64,000 bases of DNA from Aurantibrevibacter litoralis. GTDB lineage: Bacteria; Bacteroidota; Bacteroidia; Flavobacteriales; Flavobacteriaceae. Shown in pieces: positions 27,307 to 34,750 of the stretch. Every line of letters starts with the position of its first letter. The stretch's first letter is position 1. The stretch spans positions 1 to 64,000 of the forward strand of contig NZ_JAYEEQ010000015.1 in NCBI RefSeq assembly GCF_034651555.1, read 5' to 3'. The position numbers and the translations under genes were made by a program. The notes beneath the pieces were generated by a model. It was not told the DNA's origin. It saw only the letters and a program-made list of their open reading frames with translations, and did not search any database.

Positions 27307-27314
27307 TATCTTTG
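27307..27314 (+). promoter_or_regulatory. -7 box of purB
   Basis: TATCTTTG fits TAnnTTTG and lies 28 bases before the purB ATG. The nearest TTG is 28 bases upstream, beyond the usual spacing. Confidence 0.4.
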
Positions 27315-27342
27315 CGCTCTCTAAAAGACACCTATAATACTT

Positions 27343-28686
27343 ATGTCAGTAAACAGCCTCAACGCAATATCGCCTATCGATGGTCGCTATAGGGATAAAG
27401 TAGCCGCCTTAGCTTCGTTTTTTTCTGAAGAAGCCCTAATAAAATATCGAGTTCGTGTAGAAATTGAATATTTTATTGCCTTGTGCGAGCTGCCATTGCC
27501 CCAGCTTTCGGGATTAGATAAAGTTATATTGCCAAAATTACGCGCCATTTACGGTAATTTTAGTTCATCCGATGCCCAAAAGGTAAAAGACATAGAAAAG
27601 ATTACCAATCACGATGTAAAAGCTGTAGAATATTTTATTAAAGAAAAATTTGATGCTTTAGGCTTGCAAGCCTACAAAGAATTTATACATTTTGGTCTTA
27701 CTTCTCAAGACATTAACAATACAGCCATTCCATTATCTATAAAGGAAGCCATGGCATCGGTATATATGCCTCAATACCAAATTTTAGTACAAAAATTAGC
27801 CGCCTTATCCGAAGAGTGGGCAACGATACCCATGTTAGCTCGTACCCACGGACAACCGGCATCCCCTACCCGTTTGGGTAAAGAAATTGAAGTTTTTGTA
27901 GTGCGCCTCAAGAACCAATTTGCGTATTTGGATACCATTCCCAATGCAGCCAAATTTGGTGGTGCCACCGGAAATTTTAATGCGCACAAAGTAGCCTATC
28001 CCGACATCGATTGGCGGGGATTTGGTAAACATTTTGTGGAAGATCGTTTAGGGCTTCATCATTCTTTTCCTACTACGCAAATAGAACATTACGACCACAT
28101 GGCGGCTCTGTTTGATGCCTTAAAGCGCATTAATACCATTATTATAGATTTAGACAGGGATTTTTGGACGTATGTGTCCATGGATTATTTTAAGCAACAA
28201 ATAAAGGCCGGTGAAGTAGGTTCTTCGGCCATGCCCCATAAAGTGAATCCTATCGATTTTGAAAATTCTGAAGGAAATTTGGGTATCGCCAATGCTATTT
28301 TTGAATATTTATCAGGAAAATTGCCTATTTCCAGACTGCAGCGCGATTTAACCGATAGTACTGTGCTGCGCAGCGTGGGCGTTCCTTTAGCACACACCGT
28401 TATTGCCTTTAAGTCTACCGTAAAAGGCTTGGATAAATTATTGATTCGTACCGAAAAATTTGAACAAGACCTTGAACAAAATTGGGCGGTGGTGGCAGAG
28501 GCTATTCAAACCATATTACGCCGAGAGGGGTATCCAAATCCGTATGAAACTTTAAAAGGGTTAACGCGTACCAATTCTAAAATAGATCAAAAATCAATTT
28601 CCGATTTTATAGATACCTTAAGTGTTTCAGAGACCATTAAACTAGAATTAAAGCAGGTTACGCCTAGCAATTACACCGGAATATAA
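27343..28686 (+). CDS. purB: Adenylosuccinate lyase
   Basis: A 447-residue lyase of the fumarase/aspartase superfamily that acts twice in purine synthesis: it releases fumarate from SAICAR and from adenylosuccinate. Seen: FGLTSQDINN, the LARTHGQPASPTRLGKE segment with the catalytic His, and the superfamily signature GSSAMPHKVNPIDFEN with the flexible catalytic Ser loop. Length matches the Escherichia coli type (456). It stands alone between the sirtuin gene and the convergent DUF4252 gene. Confidence 0.97.
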   Translation: MSVNSLNAISPIDGRYRDKVAALASFFSEEALIKYRVRVEIEYFIALCELPLPQLSGLDKVILPKLRAIYGNFSSSDAQKVKDIEKITNHDVKAVEYFIKEKFDALGLQAYKEFIHFGLTSQDINNTAIPLSIKEAMASVYMPQYQILVQKLAALSEEWATIPMLARTHGQPASPTRLGKEIEVFVVRLKNQFAYLDTIPNAAKFGGATGNFNAHKVAYPDIDWRGFGKHFVEDRLGLHHSFPTTQIEHYDHMAALFDALKRINTIIIDLDRDFWTYVSMDYFKQQIKAGEVGSSAMPHKVNPIDFENSEGNLGIANAIFEYLSGKLPISRLQRDLTDSTVLRSVGVPLAHTVIAFKSTVKGLDKLLIRTEKFEQDLEQNWAVVAEAIQTILRREGYPNPYETLKGLTRTNSKIDQKSISDFIDTLSVSETIKLELKQVTPSNYTGI

Positions 28687-28775
28687 TACATTCTTTGGCC
28701 TTCTATGGCGTACGAAATTTATAAAGCTCACTGAAAACAATCAATGTACCATGCTTTTTTTATCGGTGAACGACT

Positions 28776-29324
28776 CTATTTGGCATTGAAGAATGCCCCC
28801 AATTGCGGGAGTCCATCGCCCTTAAAAGTAGCTTGCTGTGCAGCTTGGACTAAAGATGCTATAGAGGCGGCATCCATATCATTGCCTAAGATACGAATCA
28901 GAGCAAATCCCATATCGTCCCTACTTCCATAAATGATTACCTCATCGATAGCATCTTCGGTTCCCAGAAATTTCACCACACCCTTGCCATAAGGTGTATT
29001 TAATTTTATGAGTTCTGTAAATTTAGAATTTGCCAAAATGGCACTTACCTGTTGTTTTTGCACAGTAAATTCGCGCTCGTTTTCCACATTTTTCTTAAAT
29101 GCCAACACATTCACTTTATTGACCGATTGCAGCGCCTTTTCCTGAGCTGTATGAAGGTGTTCATTAATGAGTGGTAACATACTGGACGGAACATCTAACG
29201 AAATAAAATTAGGGTTCTCCGCATTTTCTACAAAGTATTCTTGAAGGCTCTGATTTGTAGTGCAGGCCGAAACCAAAAGGAAAACCATACTGAACGAAAA
29301 AATAAGTATATCTCTTTTACGCAT
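28776..29324 (-). CDS. DUF4252 domain-containing lipoprotein
   Basis: A 182-residue lipoprotein (FSMVFLLVSAC, Cys at about 21) with a DUF4252 domain covering most of the mature protein, ending LVQAAQQATFKGDGLPQLG. DUF4252 proteins are found in Bacteroidota behind ECF sigma/anti-sigma genes; their function is unknown. This one lies 110 bases after the other DUF4252 gene, probably as the last cistron of the sigma factor operon. Confidence 0.82.
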   Translation of the reverse strand: MRKRDILIFSFSMVFLLVSACTTNQSLQEYFVENAENPNFISLDVPSSMLPLINEHLHTAQEKALQSVNKVNVLAFKKNVENEREFTVQKQQVSAILANSKFTELIKLNTPYGKGVVKFLGTEDAIDEVIIYGSRDDMGFALIRILGNDMDAASIASLVQAAQQATFKGDGLPQLGAFFNAK

Positions 29325-29434
29325 ATCAAAAAATTTAAATTAAAGTATTCATGTCGTGTGTTTACGCTGTATTTAGGTATAGCACCATAGCCAACAATAA
29401 ACACTATACTCCTGCCCTAGTACAGTGCTTCGGA

Positions 29435-29980
29435 TTATTTTCTGTCTTTTTTCCCGGCCTTGTTCAGTTCTTCTGGAAGGTTCATTTTCTTGGTGAGGGA
29501 TCCAATTTTATTAAGATCGATATCGCCGGTTAAGGATAAGAGCACGGTTTCGGGCCTTTTACCGCCGGCATCCACATTCTTGATGCCGGTTACAAACATG
29601 AGTAATTCACTTACATGATCATCATCCCGACCGTTTCGAATAAAGAATTTCACATTCGCATCCTTATCCTTTACGCGCATCAATTCCTGCATGGAGGAAG
29701 ATTTTAGGTATTTCTCTACCGATAGCCCCATATCCGAGCCAATTTTAGCATCCTCGGTAATAAAGACTTTTAAATTTTTTAAGCTTTTAGCAATATCCAT
29801 AAAGTCCTTGGTTTCAGGATCATCTATTTCTACATCAATTTTGCTCAAAAGTTTGAACATATTTTCGTTCACCACAACCGTACTAACATTGTCTAAATCT
29901 TCATACTTATCAAACAAAGACTGAGAAAACCCAAAAAGGGGAATTAAGGTAATGCCTATTATTAAAAAGATTTTTTTCAT
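29435..29980 (-). CDS. DUF4252 domain-containing exported protein
   Basis: A 181-residue protein with a cleavable signal peptide (about 1-19, FLIIGITLIPLFGFSQ) and a DUF4252 domain (DKYEDLDNVSTVVVNENMF through LLSLTGDIDLNKIGSL). I start at ATG 29980, which gives a normal signal peptide; the frame opens at 30028 but would overlap the anti-sigma gene. It lies 10 bases after that gene. Paralogous to the lipoprotein at 28776 but without the lipobox, so one member would be membrane-anchored and one free. Confidence 0.82.
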   Translation of the reverse strand: MKKIFLIIGITLIPLFGFSQSLFDKYEDLDNVSTVVVNENMFKLLSKIDVEIDDPETKDFMDIAKSLKNLKVFITEDAKIGSDMGLSVEKYLKSSSMQELMRVKDKDANVKFFIRNGRDDDHVSELLMFVTGIKNVDAGGKRPETVLLSLTGDIDLNKIGSLTKKMNLPEELNKAGKKDRK

Positions 29981-29990
29981 GATTTCTACA

Positions 29991-30413
29991 TTATTTGTGT
30001 TTATAAATTTTTTGTTTTGTGATTTCAAATTCTTGTAAATAAGCTACTTTTTCCGTGCCGCGCTCAAAATTTTCTGCCAACATACGCATCGCTTTTTTGG
30101 TTTCATTATAGGCATACGTTGCCTGTTGTTTTTCTAAATACGCGTTCCCCATATAAATACCACATACGAGAACCACGGCCGCCGCAACGGAAACCCACTT
30201 GGCATAATTAATTGGGGTTCTTACGGGGAGTTTACCGGTGTAGCACTCTTCCTTAGCCTTGGCAAAATACGTAAACATAGTCGTATACGCTTTCAAATGT
30301 GGTGCCACTTGAGCTTCGTTGGAAAAATACAGCTTCAATTTGGCTTCTTCGGCCACAGTGGTGTTTCCTTCAAAATATTTTTCTACTAATTTTTCTATGT
30401 TATCCAATTCCAT
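29991..30413 (-). CDS. Putative anti-sigma factor (single-span membrane protein)
   Basis: A 140-residue protein with a helical, acidic N-terminal cytoplasmic part (MELDNIEKLVEKYFEGNTTVAEE), one membrane helix at about residues 73-92 (VSVAAAVVLVCGIYMG) and a short charged C-terminus. The N-terminal pattern is that of flavobacterial anti-sigma proteins, and the gene overlaps the ECF sigma gene by 14 bases, which fits a sigma/anti-sigma pair. It lacks a DUF4974-type sensor domain, so it is not a FecR-type regulator. The role is inferred from position and layout. Confidence 0.7.
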   Translation of the reverse strand: MELDNIEKLVEKYFEGNTTVAEEAKLKLYFSNEAQVAPHLKAYTTMFTYFAKAKEECYTGKLPVRTPINYAKWVSVAAAVVLVCGIYMGNAYLEKQQATYAYNETKKAMRMLAENFERGTEKVAYLQEFEITKQKIYKHK

Positions 30414-30915
30414 AGCTGTGTTTGTTAAGTAATTTCTGACGTACTGTTTTCCGTGCTCTTGACAGGGCTACGCGCACTGCGGTAGGATTCATATCTAGCA
30501 TGGTGGCAATTTCTTCAAATTCATAGGCTTCTACATCCCGCAATTGTAACACTAATTTTTGCTGCTCGGGTAATTCTTCCATAATTTTTTGCACCCAATA
30601 CACGCTATCACTTTGTTCTAACTTTTGCTGTAAAGACGTACTCCCATCTTCATAATTGCTGTGTACCAGTTTTAAATTTCCGGCCTGTTTCGACTTCAAT
30701 CGGTCTAAACAGGTATTTTTTATCATGGTCATGGCAAAGGCTTCTACATTATGATACTCAGAAATGCGATTTTTCTTAGACCATAATTTCAACAAAATCT
30801 CTTGCGTGGCATCTTCTGCCTCCTCCACCGAAATTAAAAGTCGCTTTGCCAGACGATACAACTTATCCTTAAAAGGCATTACGGTTTGTAAGAATTCTGT
30901 CTGATTCATGAACAA
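30400..30915 (-). CDS. ECF RNA polymerase sigma factor
   Basis: A 171-residue ECF sigma factor with region 2 (about 10-80: DKLYRLAKRLLISVEEAEDATQEILLKLW, with the conserved core-binding and -10 recognition segments) and region 4 (about 110-165: LPEQQKLVLQLRDVEAYEFEEIA and VRVALSRARKTVRQKL, a helix-turn-helix). First gene of the sigma/anti-sigma/DUF4252/DUF4252 operon. About 270 bases upstream to the divergent S41 gene contain no recognisable gene. Confidence 0.92.
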   Translation of the reverse strand: MFMNQTEFLQTVMPFKDKLYRLAKRLLISVEEAEDATQEILLKLWSKKNRISEYHNVEAFAMTMIKNTCLDRLKSKQAGNLKLVHSNYEDGSTSLQQKLEQSDSVYWVQKIMEELPEQQKLVLQLRDVEAYEFEEIATMLDMNPTAVRVALSRARKTVRQKLLNKHSYGIG

Positions 30916-31185
30916 AATGAGGGTTGGTTGCGGCTTTTTTAGATATTTTCTTAGTATTCCTGTAGCACCCTTTGTTGTGCTATGCTTTTTTTGAGGGTTA
31001 TAAAGAGAAGACGACCGTTATCGAATTTTGTTACAAAATATTTTTTTATCCTATAGATGTAAGTATATTCGACAAAGGTAAACTAATCACCAGATGTGTC
31101 CTTCGTTTCGGAACCAAATGGCGATGGCTACCAAGAGATTTTTCTTTCTGGTTTAATTACACTATAAAATACGAAATCAAAAGCT

Positions 31186-32730
31186 ATGAAAAAGTATGTG
31201 CTCTTATTCCTTGGATTAAGTTTCCTGTTTTACAATTGCAGCAGCGATGACGATAATGATTCTGTAGTTGAGGAAGCGGTAAATCCGCCCCTTCCGTTAC
31301 AACCAACTCCTGTGGTCCTTACTAATGAAATCAACGATTTTGTATGGAGCGCAATGAATTCTTGGTATTTTTGGCAGGATGAAGTTTTAGAATTAGGGGA
31401 TAATAGGTTTGCAAATCAAGATGCCTATTTTACCTTTCTCAATCAGTTTCAAACACCACGAGGCTTGTTTCAAACCTTGCGATCGCCTAAAGATAGGTTT
31501 AGTGTTATTGTAGATGATTTCGATATCTTATTCAATTCCTTCGCCGGTGTTTTTACCTCCAACGGTGTTGAATTTGTGCTTACGCGACCTCCCTCCGGAG
31601 GCACTGCCGTTATTGCCGTGGTGCGGTATATTGTTCCGGGCTCTTCGGCTGCGGCCACAAGTATAAAACGTGGAGATGTTATTTTTGCCATTAATGGAAC
31701 GCCTCTTTTTGCAACAACAGACAATCAAGGCAATATCTTATCCAGTAATCTCGAATTGTTTAATCCGGATGTTATAACCCTTAATTTTGCCGATATTGTA
31801 GGTAATGAACTTGTGCCCAACGGCATTGACATTGAAGTTACAAAAACCCAAATTACGGAGAATCCAATATTAATTTCTAAAGTTATTGAAGGTACGTCTA
31901 TAGGCTACCTGATGTACAATAGTTTTACAAGTAATTTTGATGACGCTCTTAATGCAGCTTTTGGAGAACTTAAAAGTCAAGGGGTAACCGATTTGGTACT
32001 GGATCTTCGCTATAACTTAGGAGGGAGTGTATTATCGGCTATTCGCCTCTCCAGCTTAATAACAGGCCAATTTGCAGGTAGTGTGCTATCTAGAGACAAA
32101 TGGAATGACAAATGGCAACCTATTTTTGGTGCCGAAGACTTTTTCGTGAATGAAATGAATGGAACGCCACTAAATAGTTTAAATCTTAATAGCGTATATA
32201 TTATTGCCACGGACGACAGTGCATCGGCAAGCGAGTACGTTATAAATAGTTTGGCACCTTACATTAATGTAACACATATAGGGAGTGCTACTGTGGGTAA
32301 AAATGAGTTTTCGGTTACCCTAGTAGATAATCCAGGACAAGTGTTTCAATCTAACGGACAGCCAGACCTACCTTTACCATTTATTGTTTTAAGCGAAAAT
32401 GCCGGATTTACTACGGTTGCTGATGCAAATCCCAACCACAAATACGCTATGCAACCGCTTGTGGGCACTAATGAAAATGCGGATGGTTTTTCTGATTTTA
32501 CAAACGGCTTACAACCAGACATTGAAATTCTTGAAAGTCTCGGAAATTTGGGCCAACTCGGGGATCCCGAAGAGCCTTTATTAGCAAGGGCATTACAGGA
32601 AATTAATGGCACTTCGGCCAAATCATTATCTGTATTTGTCCCGGAACACATGAAAATAAAAACCATAGGCAGTTCTAATCGTCTTAAACCGTACCGCGAT
32701 ATCTTGCACAAGGACACTTTTAAGAAGTAA
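31186..32730 (+). CDS. S41 family (C-terminal processing) peptidase, lipoprotein
   Basis: A 514-residue S41 protease. The lipobox (SFLFYNC) is followed by SSDDDNDS; a Ser/Asp-rich stretch after the lipidated Cys is the export signal that sends flavobacterial lipoproteins to the cell surface. A PDZ-like segment (about 130-220, PGSSAAATSIKRGDVIFAING) and the S41 catalytic core follow, with the nucleophile Ser in DDSASASEYV and the Lys in VGKNEFS. A tandem paralogue follows at 32926. Likely a surface protease; target unknown. Confidence 0.9.
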   Translation: MKKYVLLFLGLSFLFYNCSSDDDNDSVVEEAVNPPLPLQPTPVVLTNEINDFVWSAMNSWYFWQDEVLELGDNRFANQDAYFTFLNQFQTPRGLFQTLRSPKDRFSVIVDDFDILFNSFAGVFTSNGVEFVLTRPPSGGTAVIAVVRYIVPGSSAAATSIKRGDVIFAINGTPLFATTDNQGNILSSNLELFNPDVITLNFADIVGNELVPNGIDIEVTKTQITENPILISKVIEGTSIGYLMYNSFTSNFDDALNAAFGELKSQGVTDLVLDLRYNLGGSVLSAIRLSSLITGQFAGSVLSRDKWNDKWQPIFGAEDFFVNEMNGTPLNSLNLNSVYIIATDDSASASEYVINSLAPYINVTHIGSATVGKNEFSVTLVDNPGQVFQSNGQPDLPLPFIVLSENAGFTTVADANPNHKYAMQPLVGTNENADGFSDFTNGLQPDIEILESLGNLGQLGDPEEPLLARALQEINGTSAKSLSVFVPEHMKIKTIGSSNRLKPYRDILHKDTFKK

Positions 32731-32780
32731 GACGCTTGTATAAATCTTATACGGATGGCATTTTAAGTTTAATTAACCAT

Positions 32781-32788
32781 TACTTTTG
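32781..32788 (+). promoter_or_regulatory. -7 box of the second S41 gene
   Basis: TACTTTTG fits TAnnTTTG, 137 bases before the ATG at 32926. If used, the second gene has its own transcript with a leader of about 130 bases. No -33 TTG at good spacing. Confidence 0.35.
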
Positions 32789-32925
32789 TTCTACGTCTTT
32801 ATGATATACGTTTTGAGCACATCCGAAAGGAGCATTGAACAACATATAGTGCCTTCCAATCCCAAATCTCGGATTTGAAACAACCAAAACAATGAATAAA
32901 ACGTAAATTACAAATAATGATATAG

Positions 32926-34395
32926 ATGAAAAAATATACATACTTCTGGTTATGTCTATACCTGCTCTTAACTAGTTGCAGTAATGATGATGATGGGGTA
33001 AATGCGTCAGGTCCAAATCCGTTACCCAATGCCAATGTGGATGTCCAGAATTTTATGTGGAAAGCCATGAACATATGGTATTTTTGGCAAGCCGAAGTTC
33101 CCGATCTGGCAGATGACCGCTTTGCCACACAGGAAGAATACACCGAATATTTGCAAGAGTTTTCCGATCCGGAAGATTTTTTCTTTAACAAATTACTATT
33201 TACTGAAGATCGCTTTAGTTTTTTAAATGAGGATTTTAAAGTACTGGTGAACAACCTATCAGGGATCTCGAAAAGCAACGGTCTGGAGTTTGGACTGGTT
33301 CGTTTTTCAGGAAGCGATGATGTTTTTGGGTATGTGCGCTATATCGTTCCAAATTCCGACGCCGCCTCAAAAGACATCCAAAGAGGAGAGATTTTTACCG
33401 GGGTCAACGGACAGACGCTGACGATCAACAATTTTTCTACCTTGCTCTTTGGCACCAATGACACCTATACGCTAAATATGGCGTCTATTGTTGATAATAT
33501 CATTACACCCAACGGTAAAGACGTAACGCTCACCAAACAAGAAGGCTTGGTAGAAAACCCCGTATTTCTTACCAAAACCTTCGATATTAATGGTACCAAA
33601 ATTGGCTATCTCATGTACAACGGATTTACCAATGAATTTGATGAGGAATTGAATTCGGCGTTCGGAGTGTTACAAGCAGATGACGTAACCGAATTGGTAC
33701 TAGACCTACGTTATAACCCGGGAGGATCCGTAAATTCTGCGCGCCTTTTGGCGAGCATGATCTACGGTACCAAAACCAATGATCTGTTTATTCGGCAACG
33801 ATGGAATGCTAAATTGCAGGCGCAATTCAGAGACCGAGACTTGGAAGATTTTTTTGCAAGTACTACCAGCCAAGGCACTGCAATTAATGCCTTAAACCTC
33901 AGCAGGGTATTTATACTTGCCACCAACAGTACTGCTTCGGCTAGTGAATTGTTAATGAATGGGTTAGATCCCTATATAGAAGTCGTGCATATTGGGACAA
34001 CTACTACCGGTAAAAATGAATTCTCGCTCACTATGGTCGATGATGAAGGCAATAACTATATCTACAATCCGAGCAGGGAAAACCGGATTAGAGCCAGCAA
34101 TCGTTGGGCCATACAACCCCTTGTAGGTCGCAACGAAAACGCTGAAGGTTTTTCGGACTTTACAGCGGGTTTCTTCCCCGATGTAGAACAGGCAGAGGAC
34201 ATCTCTAATTTGGGTATCCTCGGCGATATAAACGAACCCCTTTTAGCACGAGCCATACAGCGCATTGCCAGTTTTAGTGGAAAAAGCGACTTTAGCGTAA
34301 AAATGCCGGTAGAATTGCTCACCAGTTCCAAAATGTATACCGGCCTAAAGGATAATATGTATTTGGACAAGCCACTGGACATCAAAATTGAGTAG
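32926..34395 (+). CDS. S41 family peptidase, lipoprotein (tandem paralogue)
   Basis: A 489-residue paralogue of the preceding protein, with the same order of parts: lipobox (LLLTSC) followed by SNDDDG, the shared segment around MWKAMNIWYFWQAEVPDL (compare VWSAMNSWYFWQDEVLEL in the first copy), a PDZ-like part, and catalytic Ser (TNSTASASELLMN) and Lys (TTGKNEF). The clear but imperfect similarity suggests an old duplication. The 195-base gap has its own -7 box. Confidence 0.9.
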   Translation: MKKYTYFWLCLYLLLTSCSNDDDGVNASGPNPLPNANVDVQNFMWKAMNIWYFWQAEVPDLADDRFATQEEYTEYLQEFSDPEDFFFNKLLFTEDRFSFLNEDFKVLVNNLSGISKSNGLEFGLVRFSGSDDVFGYVRYIVPNSDAASKDIQRGEIFTGVNGQTLTINNFSTLLFGTNDTYTLNMASIVDNIITPNGKDVTLTKQEGLVENPVFLTKTFDINGTKIGYLMYNGFTNEFDEELNSAFGVLQADDVTELVLDLRYNPGGSVNSARLLASMIYGTKTNDLFIRQRWNAKLQAQFRDRDLEDFFASTTSQGTAINALNLSRVFILATNSTASASELLMNGLDPYIEVVHIGTTTTGKNEFSLTMVDDEGNNYIYNPSRENRIRASNRWAIQPLVGRNENAEGFSDFTAGFFPDVEQAEDISNLGILGDINEPLLARAIQRIASFSGKSDFSVKMPVELLTSSKMYTGLKDNMYLDKPLDIKIE

Positions 34396-34480
34396 TTGGC
34401 CTTTTGCGTCAGTATTGTTTTTATATGTTAATTTGTTGATTCGTTTAGAAAACAAAAACTTTCGACAATTTTCGTTATTT

Positions 34481-34515
34481 GTTGTTCGTTGATGGTTGTT
34501 CGTGGATGGTTTTCG
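34481..34515. repeat. Short GTTGTTCGTTGATGG repeat, locus 1
   Basis: The 23-base string GTTGTTCGTTGATGG-TTGTTCGT (34481-34503) occurs identically at 41398-41420, where it is part of a longer array. On the other strand it reads as ACGAAC/AACCATCAAC units. Confidence 0.7.
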
Positions 34516-34520
34516 ATTTA

Positions 34521-34670
34521 CAAATACTTCAGTTCAAGAAACAAGTTCAAGTTCAAGAAACAAGCTCAAGTTCAAGTTCAAGCTCAAATATAAATTCAAA
34601 ACAAGTTCAAGTTGAAGAAACAAATTCAAGTTCAAAACTTAAATACAAATTCAAAAAGCAAATACAAATA
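34521..34670. repeat. Imperfect TTCAAG hexamer array
   Basis: About 150 bases built from CAAGTTCAAG, AAACAAG and ATTCAAA variants of a TTCAAG unit, increasingly degenerate toward the 3' end (AAATACAAAT). An intergenic low-complexity tract; length probably varies among strains. Confidence 0.8.
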
Positions 34671-34750
34671 CCCACCAGAAATCAGGCTTCCTATTAAAAA
34701 TCTTTCAATATGCGACAATCGACATCTTCAAAATCAAGTATCTGCCGTGT

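Larger units (their letters stand above)
34396..34750. other. Gene-free gap with simple-sequence repeats
   Basis: 355 bases between the second S41 gene and the btuB stop. It holds a GTTGTTCGTTGATGG-type repeat (34481-34515, shared with 41380-41438) and a long imperfect TTCAAG array (34521-34670). A 72-codon frame runs through the array (many Ser, Gln, Lys), but this is a by-product of the repeat. No terminator with a T run was found for either neighbour. Confidence 0.7.

Noticed and set aside
30972..31250. 92-codon frame upstream of the first S41 gene
   Set aside because: It overlaps the signal peptide region of the S41 gene in another frame and has no motif or family match.
32799..33278. 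159-codon minus-strand frame over the start of the second S41 gene
   Set aside because: Antisense to a well-supported lipoprotein gene; low-complexity Ser/Lys product without motif.
34521..34670. CRISPR array
   Set aside because: Units are hexamer-like and contiguous, with no spacers, and no cas genes lie nearby.
34479..34697. 72-codon frame through the TTCAAG array
   Set aside because: Ser/Gln/Lys-rich translation of a simple repeat, not a gene.
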